52,027 nucleotides of DNA, from contig QKCJ01000045.1 in the NCBI GenBank assembly GCA_003245715.1, forward strand, positions 1 to 52,027. Direction: 5' to 3'. Origin of the DNA: a bacterium (GTDB taxonomy: Bacteria > Planctomycetota > SZUA-567). Of this stretch, positions 33,805 to 42,631 are shown piece by piece; positions within the stretch are counted from its first letter, which is position 1, and each line of letters starts with the position of its first letter. The notes under the pieces were generated by a model. The model did no database searches, had not been told where the DNA came from, and saw nothing but the letters and a program-made list of their open reading frames with translations. Made by a program: the position numbers and the translations under genes.

Positions 33805-33840
33805 AAAACCGGAGAACTCAGTACGAGTCTCCGGTTTTTA
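33805..33840. terminator. Bidirectional intrinsic terminator
   Basis: AAAACCGGAGA (33805-33815) pairs with TCTCCGGTTTT (33828-33838), extended by CTC/GAG, with an A run on one side and a T run on the other. It ends the DUF4190 pair and, from the other strand, rpsA. Confidence 0.88.
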
Positions 33841-33888
33841 ATTTGTATAACACGTCAACTTTTAATAAAGCAAAGGTAACTGAATTTA

Positions 33889-35607
33889 TTATTCAGCGTT
33901 TTCTGCTTCACTTGCTGCTGCGGCGGCTTCCTGTGCCTTCTGCTTGGCGAGGAACTCTTCGTCTACGTCGTGAGTAGCGCGAAGTGAAAGACCGATCTTG
34001 CGTTCAGTTGTATCAACGTTGATAATCATCACTGTTACGCGCTGACCAACCTTGACAACATCTTCAGGCTTTTCAACCTTGTGATCTGAAAGCTCAGAGA
34101 TGTGCAGCAGTCCTTCAAGCTCGTCACCGATTTCAACAAATGCACCGAAGTTTGTAAGCTTGGTTACAACACCTTCGATGATGTCGCCGGCGTGGAACTT
34201 TGACGGGATGTCATCAACCCATGGATCGCTCTCAAGCTGCTTGAGACCAAGAGCAACACGACGCTTTTCCTGATCGACGCTGAGAACAACCGCGCGGACT
34301 TCCTGATCCTTGGTCAGCATTGCTGATGGGTGATTGATCTTCTTGGTCCAGCTCATGTCGTTGATGTGCAGGAGGCCATCGATACCTTCTTCAAGCTCAA
34401 TGAATGCACCGTAGTTGGTCATGTTACGAACCTTGCCCTGAACGTAGCTTCCGGGAGGGTACTTACCTTCAACCTGCGCCCATGGATTTTCCTCAGTCTG
34501 CTTCATGCCGAGGCTGAGTTCCTGCTTGTCCTTGTTGATGTCAAGAATAACAACGTCAACCTCGTCACCGATTGAAACCATCTCTGACGGGTGGCTGACC
34601 TGCTTGGTCCAGCTCATCTCGCTGATGTGGACAAGACCTTCAATGCCGTCTTCAAGCTTGACAAACGCGCCATAAGGCATGATATTGACAACCGGGCCGG
34701 TTGCGTGTGAACCGATCGGGTACTTCTGGTCGATGGTTTCCCATGGGTTGTCTGAAATCTGCTTGAGGCCGAGTGAAATACGTTCACGGTCAAGATCAAA
34801 GTCAAGAACGCGTACGTCAATTTCCTGATCAATTGTAACAACTTCTGAAGGATGTGAAACGCGGCCCCAGCTCATGTCTGTAATGTGCAGGAGACCATCA
34901 ATTCCACCAAGGTCAACAAACGCACCAAAGTCGGTGATGTTCTTGACAATACCCTTGCGGACTTCGCCCTTGACCAGAGTCTTGAGCACGTCTGTCTTCT
35001 TTGAGTCGCGGGCTTCTTCAAGAAGCTTACGGCGTGAGAGGACAATGTTGCGGCGTTCGCGGTCGATCTTGATGATCTTGCACTCAAGGTCACGGCCGAT
35101 GTACTCGCCAACGTCACCGATGCGGCGGATGTCAACCTGGCTGGCAGGAAGGAATACCGGCACACCGATATCAACGAGCAGACCACCCTTGATCTTGCGG
35201 ATAGCCTTACCAACGATGACGTCGCCGACATCGTGTTCGTTCATGATCTTTTCCCAGCCGCGGATGCGATCAGCCTTGCGCTTGCTGAGGATAACTTCAC
35301 CTTCGTCCTCGTCGATCTCTTCGAGGAATACTTCAATCTCATCGCCGATACCAGGTTCTTCACCAAGTGAGAACTCAACCAGCGGAATGAAACCTTCGGA
35401 CTTGTAATTAATGTCAACAACAACATCATCGTTGTCGATGCGGCGAACCACACCCTTGAGGATTTCACCGACCTTGAACTCGCGGTCGTCGATCATGCTT
35501 TCAAGGCTGTCAACACTCGCTTCACCCATAGCCGCCTTAACCTTGGCTTCAAGATCCGCTTCAGAGATAACGCCGTTAACCAGCCCGTATCTTCCGGGTC
35601 TTACCAT
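33889..35607 (-). CDS. rpsA: 30S ribosomal protein S1
   Basis: S1 binds mRNA leaders on the small subunit. The 572-residue protein has six S1 RNA-binding domains in series. The third to sixth are closely alike, each with GAFVxL and GLLHIxxMSW-type segments; the first two are more divergent, as in other S1 proteins. I start at ATG 35607, after AGGTTTATT, giving MVRPGRYG. A TTG at 35679 would add 24 residues beginning AGGKKRHRG but is too close to its ribosome site. The C-terminal tail is rich in Ala and Glu. A promoter and a hairpin with a T run lie upstream. Confidence 0.93.
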   Translation of the reverse strand: MVRPGRYGLVNGVISEADLEAKVKAAMGEASVDSLESMIDDREFKVGEILKGVVRRIDNDDVVVDINYKSEGFIPLVEFSLGEEPGIGDEIEVFLEEIDEDEGEVILSKRKADRIRGWEKIMNEHDVGDVIVGKAIRKIKGGLLVDIGVPVFLPASQVDIRRIGDVGEYIGRDLECKIIKIDRERRNIVLSRRKLLEEARDSKKTDVLKTLVKGEVRKGIVKNITDFGAFVDLGGIDGLLHITDMSWGRVSHPSEVVTIDQEIDVRVLDFDLDRERISLGLKQISDNPWETIDQKYPIGSHATGPVVNIMPYGAFVKLEDGIEGLVHISEMSWTKQVSHPSEMVSIGDEVDVVILDINKDKQELSLGMKQTEENPWAQVEGKYPPGSYVQGKVRNMTNYGAFIELEEGIDGLLHINDMSWTKKINHPSAMLTKDQEVRAVVLSVDQEKRRVALGLKQLESDPWVDDIPSKFHAGDIIEGVVTKLTNFGAFVEIGDELEGLLHISELSDHKVEKPEDVVKVGQRVTVMIINVDTTERKIGLSLRATHDVDEEFLAKQKAQEAAAAASEAENAE

Positions 35608-35696
35608 AATAAACCTAACCTTTCCAGGAATTTGCTCCGGCCTGAATGCGCCCCGGTGACGCTTCTTGCCGCCAGCCAATCCCTACAAACAAAAAT

Positions 35697-35733
35697 AAAA
35701 AAAACTTCCGCCCCATCACATAGAGCGGCAAAG
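35697..35733 (-). promoter_or_regulatory. Hairpin with T run in the S1 leader
   Basis: On the minus strand CTT-TG-CCGC (35733-35725) can pair with GCGGAAG (35711-35705), followed by eight Ts (35704-35697). It lies at the very start of the predicted S1 transcript. It could be a leader stem or an attenuator. The stem is short and interrupted, so this is weak. Confidence 0.3.
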
Positions 35734-35741
35734 AGTTACAT

Positions 35742-35769
35742 ATCTTACGCATAAGCGCCCCCCTGACAA
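35742..35769 (-). promoter_or_regulatory. Probable rpsA promoter
   Basis: On the minus strand TTGTCA (35769-35764), 16 bases, then TAAGAT (35747-35742). The predicted start is near 35735, giving a leader of about 130 bases. The rest of 35608-36015 has no gene I can support. Confidence 0.45.
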
Positions 35770-36015
35770 TAGGATAATCCGGATTTTTACGCCCTTTTTT
35801 CTTCCACTTTCACCGAATACGCATCATGCTTGATTATCCCCAATGCCCTGCTTTTACAGATACCAGATAAATTACCCGCATCCGGTATCTTTTTAATTGA
35901 GAAAAAATAAAACATCTGCTAACATTTTTAATAGGGAAGGTTGCGTTGAAAGGCTTAACGTATTTACCAATCAATAGATACATATAATTTATATTAAAGA
36001 ATGGAGGGTGGTATC

Positions 36016-36483
36016 ATGGCAGATTTTGAAGCTTTAGAGGGTAACAAGTGCTGCGCAAAATATTCATGGTCAGTCAGTTTCGGCCTTTTTCTTATCCGCG
36101 TTGGCATCGGTCTGGCGTTTGTTCTGGTCTACGGTTACGCCAAGATCACCGGCGGCCCCGAAGCGTGGGAAGGCATCGGCAAGGCCATGGGAACGCTTGG
36201 CATCACCTTTATGCCTGTTTTCTGGGGTTTTATGGCCGCATTTGCCGAATTTGTCGGCGGCATTTTGCTTATACTGGGTCTATTCTTCAGACCGGCGGCC
36301 TTTCTGATGTTCTTTACAATGCTTGTTGCAACGATCATGAAAATGGGCGGCGACGGCGGCTATTTGAGCTACTCCCACCCGATTGAACTCTGCATCCTTT
36401 TCTTTGGCCTGATCTTCACCGGAGCAGGAAAAATATCACTCGGTTATGCTATCCCCGCCCTTCGCAACCGCTGTTGGCGTTAG
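36016..36483 (+). CDS. DoxX family membrane protein
   Basis: A 155-residue protein with four membrane segments: FGLFLIRVGIGLAFVLVYG, then the conserved GFMAAFAEFVGGILLILG, PAAFLMFFTMLVATIMK and LCILFFGLIFTGAGKISLGY. This is the DoxX/DoxD pattern, in which relatives work with quinones or in respiratory and redox-stress roles. ATG 36016 follows GGAGG. It begins a plus-strand group with polyprenyl synthase (8 bases on), a UbiA-type prenyltransferase and an NDH-2-like enzyme, which supports a link to quinone-based electron flow. Confidence 0.85.
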   Translation: MADFEALEGNKCCAKYSWSVSFGLFLIRVGIGLAFVLVYGYAKITGGPEAWEGIGKAMGTLGITFMPVFWGFMAAFAEFVGGILLILGLFFRPAAFLMFFTMLVATIMKMGGDGGYLSYSHPIELCILFFGLIFTGAGKISLGYAIPALRNRCWR

Positions 36484-36491
36484 GATTTACA

Positions 36492-37589
36492 ATGCTAGAC
36501 AACCATATCGAGCTTATCAATACCGGACTTGCCCAGGCTCTTGAGCCTCTGCATGAACTGGGGCATTCTACCGAGTGCGGTCATCCCGGGCTGACTTCTT
36601 TTGCCCAGATTGCTGGTATTGCCGATCTGCGCGGGCTTTACAAACTCATCAATAATTACATCCTCTCGGGCGGCAAACGCATCCGTCCGCTGACTTATCT
36701 GTTAGTCTATGAAGGCTATGCCGGTGCAGAGACAGATTTAAAAAAGGTTCTTCCCGGCGCACTGGCGCTTGAGCTGATGCACAACTTTGCGCTTATCCAC
36801 GATGACCTTATTGACCGCAGTATCACCCGCCGCGGACACGCCGCCCTGCAGGTATCCTTCTCGTCATATCTTGCTGAAAATGGCCGTCCCAGCGATTCAG
36901 GCCCGGATCTGGCGATTCTTGCCGGCGATATTGTCTACTCACTGGCACTTGAGAACTGCCTGAAACTTGAACCAGAGCTGCCCAACCGTGACGCGGCGAT
37001 ACACGAATTGTTATCGACTGCCGTACGTACCGGTTGCGGAGCATTCAATGAAATCTGGCTGCGCAGCGGCAGCGGAGTACTCGGAGAGGAGGAGATTCTC
37101 CGGCTGTATAATGAAAAAACAGCCAACTACAGCTTCGCCTGCCCGCTTAAAATGGGAGCGCTGCTTGCCGGAGCCGACTGCACCGAGATCAACAAACTCG
37201 GAGAATTTGCCCGGCTGGTTGGGCAGGCGTACCAGATTTATGATGACATCAAAGATATGAAAGCGATCATCATAAATCTTCCCACAGCCCACAGCACCCA
37301 TCTGCGTGAGCTACGGACAATGCTGCCGTACCATTATCTGTATTCCACCGGATCAGACCGTGACCGCAAGATAATGTCCTGCGCGCTGCGTGGCGAGACG
37401 TCCCTGCACAGAAAATTCATGGAAATCCTCGACAAGAGTCCAGCCTGCGATATGGCCTCAGTTCAGGCAGAAGATTTGCTCAATACCGCCCGGGAAATCT
37501 TTGATTCACTAAAAACAAACCAGACCGTCGCCGAAAGAATCAACTCATTACTTCTGAAGTTTTTCAACGCCGAGACCAGCGCAGTATGA
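36492..37589 (+). CDS. Polyprenyl diphosphate synthase
   Basis: A 365-residue all-trans prenyl synthase of the IspA/IspB fold. The first Asp-rich motif is LIHDDLIDRS (DDxxD) and the second QIYDDIKDMK. GGKRIRPLTYLLVYEG is the substrate Lys-Arg segment. The chain length of the product cannot be read with confidence. The protein differs from the canonical forms by an N-terminal extension of about 40 residues and a longer C-terminal third. ATG 36492 follows AGGATTTAC, better than the TTG at 36474. With the UbiA-type gene downstream it probably supplies the quinone side chain. Confidence 0.88.
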   Translation: MLDNHIELINTGLAQALEPLHELGHSTECGHPGLTSFAQIAGIADLRGLYKLINNYILSGGKRIRPLTYLLVYEGYAGAETDLKKVLPGALALELMHNFALIHDDLIDRSITRRGHAALQVSFSSYLAENGRPSDSGPDLAILAGDIVYSLALENCLKLEPELPNRDAAIHELLSTAVRTGCGAFNEIWLRSGSGVLGEEEILRLYNEKTANYSFACPLKMGALLAGADCTEINKLGEFARLVGQAYQIYDDIKDMKAIIINLPTAHSTHLRELRTMLPYHYLYSTGSDRDRKIMSCALRGETSLHRKFMEILDKSPACDMASVQAEDLLNTAREIFDSLKTNQTVAERINSLLLKFFNAETSAV

Positions 37590-37735
37590 TTTTCCGGCAG
37601 TAACTGAAAGGGCGATGCAACACCCGTACCGGACGCTTAGTAACAACGTTAGAGGCTATTATTAAACGTGCCATAATTTTAGGTATCTGGGGAGCGGGTA
37701 ACACCGCAAAATTAATTACAGGGAATTTTTCAAAC

Positions 37736-38626
37736 ATGAAACCCGCAACCTATATCCGTGCAATGCGCCTGCCCTTTGTCGGGGCGAGCGCCCTGCCCTT
37801 TATCTTCGGCACTTTCACCGGCAGCGGCGAGACCAACTGGTTCGTCTTTCTGCTGGGTCTTATCGCTGTAGTCAGTACACACCTATCTGCCAACCTCATC
37901 AACGACTACGCCGACAACCAGAGCGGCGCAGATTGTCAGGACCAGAATTACTACACCTTCTTCGGCGGTTCCAAACTGATTCAGGAAGGCGTGCTTTCTC
38001 CGAGCTTTTACCTCAAGCTCTCAATCTGTTTTGCCTTTCTTGCCATAATCTCGCTTATAGGGCTTTTGCTGACCCTTGCCAACTTCTGGCTGGTAATCAT
38101 TATTTCAGGCGCACTCTTTCTCGCGCTGCAATACTCCTGCCAGCCTCTGGCTCTCAGCTACCACGGATTAGGAGAAACAGTCATCATGTTTCTCTTCGGC
38201 CCGTTCTGCGTGCTGGGAGGGGCATATCTTCAAAACAGCGGCGGAGTAAATATCAACACCTTCGCAATTTCCTTTATCTACGGCCTGCTCACCGCCGCCA
38301 TCCTGATCTCAAACGAAATTCCCGACGCCGCGACCGACGCCGCCAGTAAAAAGAACACGCTTGTGGTTATCCTCGGCGCTGATAAAGGCTGGCTTCTCTA
38401 CCTCGCAAGCGTTGCTCTTGCCTATATCCTGCTCATTGGCGCAATCCTCAGCGGCGCGTTCAACTGGTTTTCAGTTCTTGCCATTCCCGCTATAATATTA
38501 CCGATAAAAGCCGTGCAGATAATGCGGCAAAGCGGCAGCGACAAGTTCGCCCTGACCGAATCCTCAAGGCTTGTAATCCTCCACCAGATGGTGGTAGGAA
38601 TAATCCTGATAATTGCACTGGTATAA
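37736..38626 (+). CDS. UbiA-superfamily prenyltransferase (MenA-like)
   Basis: A 296-residue protein with about eight membrane segments. NLINDYADNQSGAD is the first Asp-rich active-site loop and SNEIPDAATDAASKKNTL the second. Both are characteristic of UbiA enzymes that attach a prenyl chain to an aromatic ring, and the pattern is closest to MenA (1,4-dihydroxy-2-naphthoate prenyltransferase). The exact acceptor is inferred. It is separated from the polyprenyl synthase by 146 bases and from the NDH-2-like gene by 3 bases. No men or mqn genes are in the window. Confidence 0.83.
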   Translation: MKPATYIRAMRLPFVGASALPFIFGTFTGSGETNWFVFLLGLIAVVSTHLSANLINDYADNQSGADCQDQNYYTFFGGSKLIQEGVLSPSFYLKLSICFAFLAIISLIGLLLTLANFWLVIIISGALFLALQYSCQPLALSYHGLGETVIMFLFGPFCVLGGAYLQNSGGVNINTFAISFIYGLLTAAILISNEIPDAATDAASKKNTLVVILGADKGWLLYLASVALAYILLIGAILSGAFNWFSVLAIPAIILPIKAVQIMRQSGSDKFALTESSRLVILHQMVVGIILIIALV

Positions 38627-38629
38627 AAT

Positions 38630-39751
38630 ATGAAAGAGCGAATTGTTATTGCCGGCGGCGGCTTTGCCGGACTCAGCGCCATCCGCGCCCTGAAATCCTC
38701 GACCGACAAATTCGAGGTAGTCCTGATTGACCGGCGTCCCAATCAGGAATTTCTTCCGCTGCTGCCGGATATCATCGGCAAGGACTTCGCGCCTGAAGCC
38801 ATGCGCGTCAACCTGCCCGAAGAATGTCAGCGCTGCGGGGCGATCTTCCGTGAAGAGGAGATCATCTCAATTCAACCAGACAAAAAGCGCGTCCTGACCT
38901 CAACCACCGCCTACCCCTACAGCTACCTGATAATCGGCATGGGCGCGGTTACAAATTACTACGGAAATAATGATATTGCCAAAACCGCCTTTGAGATCAA
39001 GTCAGTCAACAGCGCGCAGGCAGTACGCAAAGCCGCACTAACCGGCAAGGAAGACGAGATCGTTGTATGCGGCGGGGGATATACCGGGATTGAAGCAGTC
39101 ACCGCACTCTGGCTGGCCCTGAAGAATGCCGGCCTGCGCAAGAAACTTACCATCCTCAACATCGCGCCAAAACTCTGCGCGGCACTACCGGAAAAATTCT
39201 CGGACTATATCATAAACGAGGTCGCAGGCCTCGGCATCAATATCGAAAACAACAACACCGTCGAGTCCTTTACAGACAAGTGCATCACCCTCAAAAACGG
39301 CCGCCAGATCAGTAACGCAATGCTTGTCTGGGTTGCCGGGGTCAAGACCCCAGACTGCGTCAGCCGCATCAACACCGAACCAACTGCACAGGGACGTCTG
39401 CCGGTCAATGAGTTTTTGCAGTTCTCAGAAAACATCTACGCCGCCGGTGACTGCGCCGCGTTTACCGGAGCAGACGGGATTCTGCGGATGTCAGTCCAGA
39501 ACGCTCTGGCTGAAGGAACGCTTGCCGCAAGAAACATCGTCCGCCAGTCGGCAAATAAAAAACTCGCTCGCTACAAGCCCTTTGACCCCGGCTACATCGT
39601 CCCGCTCTCAAGCGGCAGATCCTGCGGTAAGGTCATGGGCTTCCGCTTCTTCGGCAAGATACCAAGCTGGCTGCATTATCTGGTCTGCGCCACCCGCTCA
39701 AGCAACTTCACTAACGGTATGGGCATCTTTAAAGAGTGGATGAAAAAATAA
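38630..39751 (+). CDS. NDH-2-like FAD-dependent NAD(P)H dehydrogenase
   Basis: A 373-residue pyridine nucleotide-disulphide oxidoreductase of the type II NADH dehydrogenase group. It has the FAD motif IVIAGGGFAGLSAIRAL, the second nucleotide motif IVVCGGGYTGIEAV and the late YAAGDCAAF. It lacks the CxxC of disulphide reductases, so NADH:quinone reduction at the membrane is more likely. The usual C-terminal membrane-anchoring part is short here. The start is 3 bases after the prenyltransferase stop, with AAAATATG and no strong ribosome site, so translation is likely coupled. It completes a quinone-linked gene group. Confidence 0.83.
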   Translation: MKERIVIAGGGFAGLSAIRALKSSTDKFEVVLIDRRPNQEFLPLLPDIIGKDFAPEAMRVNLPEECQRCGAIFREEEIISIQPDKKRVLTSTTAYPYSYLIIGMGAVTNYYGNNDIAKTAFEIKSVNSAQAVRKAALTGKEDEIVVCGGGYTGIEAVTALWLALKNAGLRKKLTILNIAPKLCAALPEKFSDYIINEVAGLGINIENNNTVESFTDKCITLKNGRQISNAMLVWVAGVKTPDCVSRINTEPTAQGRLPVNEFLQFSENIYAAGDCAAFTGADGILRMSVQNALAEGTLAARNIVRQSANKKLARYKPFDPGYIVPLSSGRSCGKVMGFRFFGKIPSWLHYLVCATRSSNFTNGMGIFKEWMKK

Positions 39752-40074
39752 AAAACGCAGAGTCCACCCACCAGACACGCACAATTATCGGCACTCTTTT
39801 GGCAAGCAGCCGGTGTATTTTTAAGGATACGCCTTAAGTAACTCGGGGCATTATCGCCGCACTCCCGCGCAACCAGCGCGTCGCTTTTTGGCGTACTCTT
39901 TATCAGATCAGACGCGCGCAGAAACATTCCGTACGCCTTCTCTTCAGCCAGCAGAAATTCCGCCGCATCCAGCGACTCAATAGTCCTGATAATCTCAGCA
40001 AAACTCTGGTGGCTATTCAAAATGCTATAAGCCGGAATATATTGCCAAAAGATATTAAGCCAGCGAAATGGCAT
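39676..40074 (-). CDS. Possible gene or gene remnant (132 aa)
   Basis: The frame from ATG 40074 has codon use like that of real genes in this window over its middle (about 39760-40020), for example FAEIIRTIESLDAAEFLLAE and later SDALVARECGDNAPSYLRRI. It ends by running antisense into the last 76 bases of the NDH-2-like gene, so its true 3' end is doubtful. No ribosome site and no family are seen. It may be a decayed coding piece in a 370-base gap, or chance. Confidence 0.3.
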   Translation of the reverse strand: MPFRWLNIFWQYIPAYSILNSHQSFAEIIRTIESLDAAEFLLAEEKAYGMFLRASDLIKSTPKSDALVARECGDNAPSYLRRILKNTPAACQKSADNCACLVGGLCVFYFFIHSLKMPIPLVKLLERVAQTR

Positions 40075-40103
40075 GAGAAGCGTCAGAACTCCTCATGCCA
40101 TTT
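40066..40103. terminator. Perfect 12-bp hairpin, possible terminator
   Basis: AAATGGCATGAG (40066-40077) pairs exactly with CTCATGCCATTT (40092-40103). The T tract after it is weak on both sides. It lies 19 bases beyond the stop of the FAD oxidoreductase and may end that transcript or protect its 3' end. Confidence 0.45.
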
Positions 40104-40121
40104 ATTATTGATTATCGGGAA

Positions 40122-42341
40122 TCAGTACGCTCTTATCGAAAAGACCTCTGCGTGGTCATGCCCCCAGCTTTCAGTTATGGTTAATTTTAGTTTCCTGACT
40201 TTCACCGGCGCAAAGTCAAAAGTTCGAAAACGGATAAAGTTATTATTGTCTGCAGCAAGTTCGATATTATCTTCATTAGCAATTGCTTCAAGCCTGAAAC
40301 TCTTAACCAGCAGGCTGCAGACATCGAGATCAATCATATGATCCACGTCCTGATCCGAATTAAAGACGAGTTCAATTCTGGAAATTTCGGTTTCATTTTC
40401 GAACTCAAACTCAATACTCTGCGCTCCGTCTTTAAGACTGCCTGAAGACCAGACATGCGGGAGAGATAATGGGCGAATATAACCGTCAGTAACACTCTCT
40501 GCAGCAAAGAGATCCTGCTCTGGACTGATCTTAAATAGCGGAGTAAGGTTATTAACTTTATAAGGTGTCTCATAGCAGGGAATGGTCTCTTTGTTATCAG
40601 TTTCAAAGGTTACTGGCAACACCGAAGTGAGCCTGTCTTCACTGGCTTTGAGGCTGACGCCAACAGCCGGAAGAATTACGCAGATTATTTTCTGACCCGC
40701 CCCCGGTTTAATACCAAGAGCAATTTTCTGCCAGCCACTTTCTTTTATTTCAAACGCTTTTTCGCAGATCAGATTATTAAGGCGATAATTTCTGTCGCGG
40801 TTACAGGTGTAGAAGGCAAGCTTGATTTCAGCGGGTTTATCGGTTTCAAAAAACAATTCCACCTCGTTTACCACATCGGCTGAGTTGGGAATGAATACCC
40901 CCTGAGCTTTTTCAAGGGGGATGCTTTGGTTGCCGGCAGTAAGAGAGAAAGGCCGCACTGATGAGGCCGAAACTTTTGCTTTCTGCAGAAGATCATCCCT
41001 GATGGTGTAACCATGTATTGAGCAGTCGCTGCGCAGTAAAAGCTGCTGAACTTTTTTAACCTGACCACCGGTCAGTTTACCTGGCATTGTGTTTTCGCTG
41101 GTACAAATTTTAGCCGCATGGGCAATTGACTGGCCGGTAACCGCACAAGTTCCGGCAACACGGGTCGACCCCATTCCCTGCTGGGTGGTACTGATATTTC
41201 GCCCGGCCATAAAGAGATTCGGGATATTCCTTGAATACAAACTGCGCAAAGGGATGTCGGAAGCCCCCGGCTGAAAACGATGGACACTTCCCGCCCAGTT
41301 AGGGTTCTTATAACCTCCTGCCGGATGGACGTCAATCATGTAACCGGTAAAACCTACCGCATCTGTAAAATCATTCTGCTCCCAGAGGTCGTTTTCATTG
41401 ATGATATAATCACCAAGCAGACGGCGTGACTCGCGCTTTCCAGGTAGGGCTGCCATCCAGTCGATATATTGTTCCTCGACCTTCTGAAACTTGCCGCTGT
41501 TTTTAATATAGTCCCAAATCCCCAACACGACTTTGCGGCACTCCAGCTCAATATCAGGTGCTGAAGAAATCTGATTAATAAGCCCGCCAACCTCAGCCCA
41601 CCAGAGCATGCCAAATTCTCCATCCGGCCTCTGACTCCACGCCTTGCCGACATACGGGAAGTCTTCAGGTTTCCAGTCATGAAAATTGATCGCACCTTTA
41701 ACGGGTACAAAATCAACCGGTTTTCCGGCAGAGCGGGAAGAGAAGCAGAGAGTTGCTCCCATGGTTGTCGAGTCTTCTTTTTCCGGCGCGCCGGGTTCGT
41801 TGAATTCATTTTTAGCTTCCCGGCCAAGCCTGAAGTCTGCTCCAGCAAGATAACCTACCGTACTGTCACCAGTACAATCGGCAAAAAGCGGGGCTTTAAT
41901 CGTATAATGCTTCTCTGAGCGTGACTGGTTACCGCTTACTGATACAATCCGACCTGCATTATCAAGTTCAACGTCATTAATGAGTGTATTGAAAATAACT
42001 CTCAGGTTATCCTCCGCGTCAATCATTTCGCCGTATACAATATCCATATCAATCCAGTTTTTCAGGCCATTGGCACACCGGCTGCGATACCCCCAGCGCT
42101 GCAACGCCTCATGCATTACGCCCGTCTCATCAGTGTAGCGCATCCATGGACGATGACCTGCACCACTGATGCAGACGCGGACTTCCTGACCATGGTTTCC
42201 GCCGATTGCTGGGCGGTCTGTGACAAGAATTGTTTTCATTCCCAGACGTGACGCACTTACGGCAGAGGCAAAACCGGCAGGACCGCCTCCGATAACAGCA
42301 AAGTCACATTCCAAAATCACCTGTTCGAATGAATTTTTCAT
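40122..42341 (-). CDS. FAD-dependent oxidoreductase with C-terminal galactose-binding-like domain
   Basis: A 739-residue protein of the FAD_oxidored type (PF12831), common in polysaccharide-degrading PVC bacteria. The N-terminal FAVIGGGPAGFASAVSASRL is the FAD-binding motif. GGNHGQEVRVCISGAG, ADCTGDSTVGYLAGADFRLG and FMAGRNISTTQQGMGSTRVAGTC are further family segments. From about residue 480 the protein is beta-rich and ends in a discoidin-like part (ESWGHDHAEVFSIRAY). The substrate is unknown; sugar oxidation is inferred from context. I use ATG 42341 (GGAG upstream). A TTG at 42383, eight bases after a perfect AAGGAGG, is an alternative adding 14 residues. No signal peptide is seen. Confidence 0.8.
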   Translation of the reverse strand: MKNSFEQVILECDFAVIGGGPAGFASAVSASRLGMKTILVTDRPAIGGNHGQEVRVCISGAGHRPWMRYTDETGVMHEALQRWGYRSRCANGLKNWIDMDIVYGEMIDAEDNLRVIFNTLINDVELDNAGRIVSVSGNQSRSEKHYTIKAPLFADCTGDSTVGYLAGADFRLGREAKNEFNEPGAPEKEDSTTMGATLCFSSRSAGKPVDFVPVKGAINFHDWKPEDFPYVGKAWSQRPDGEFGMLWWAEVGGLINQISSAPDIELECRKVVLGIWDYIKNSGKFQKVEEQYIDWMAALPGKRESRRLLGDYIINENDLWEQNDFTDAVGFTGYMIDVHPAGGYKNPNWAGSVHRFQPGASDIPLRSLYSRNIPNLFMAGRNISTTQQGMGSTRVAGTCAVTGQSIAHAAKICTSENTMPGKLTGGQVKKVQQLLLRSDCSIHGYTIRDDLLQKAKVSASSVRPFSLTAGNQSIPLEKAQGVFIPNSADVVNEVELFFETDKPAEIKLAFYTCNRDRNYRLNNLICEKAFEIKESGWQKIALGIKPGAGQKIICVILPAVGVSLKASEDRLTSVLPVTFETDNKETIPCYETPYKVNNLTPLFKISPEQDLFAAESVTDGYIRPLSLPHVWSSGSLKDGAQSIEFEFENETEISRIELVFNSDQDVDHMIDLDVCSLLVKSFRLEAIANEDNIELAADNNNFIRFRTFDFAPVKVRKLKLTITESWGHDHAEVFSIRAY

Positions 42342-42364
42342 CTGTAAAATCTCCAAAGTTCTAT

Positions 42365-42398
42365 ATATTAACGTTAACCACAATCAATTTACCTCCTT
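42365..42398 (-). promoter_or_regulatory. Palindrome and strong ribosome site before the oxidoreductase
   Basis: TTAACGTTAA (42368-42377) is a perfect 10-base palindrome, like half of a LacI/GntR operator. AAGGAGG (42398-42392 on the minus strand) lies just upstream. TTGATT and TATAGA around the palindrome could form a promoter with a 16-base spacer, but then the AAGGAGG would not be transcribed. Only one of the two readings can hold. Confidence 0.35.
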
Positions 42399-42582
42399 GA
42401 CGTTATTCACACAATGCAGTTTGATGCCAAAGAAATACATAATTAAGCTATATTTAACATAGTTTGCTGAAATATTCTTTATGGAACTCTTGCTTTTGAG
42501 TGCGATCTACCCGGCAAGAAATGGACAGTGACCGGAAGGAGCCTATAACTACTGATTACCTTTCAGGATATCTGTTTGTGGC

Positions 42583-42622
42583 TAAAAAAGAGCCTATTCA
42601 GACGTGTTTATATTTGAATAGG
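42583..42622 (-). terminator. Intrinsic terminator of the IclR-pseudopilin-hydrolase-heparinase run
   Basis: On the minus strand CCTATTCA (42622-42615) pairs with TGAATAGG (42600-42593), followed by CTCTTTTTT. It lies ten bases after the heparinase-like gene, so the FAD oxidoreductase further on needs its own promoter. Confidence 0.75.
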
Positions 42623-42631
42623 GAAACCTGA

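Noticed and set aside
42593..42622. Operator reading of the CCTATTCA/TGAATAGG inverted repeat
   Set aside because: The T run directly after the stem and its place ten bases beyond a stop codon fit a terminator better.
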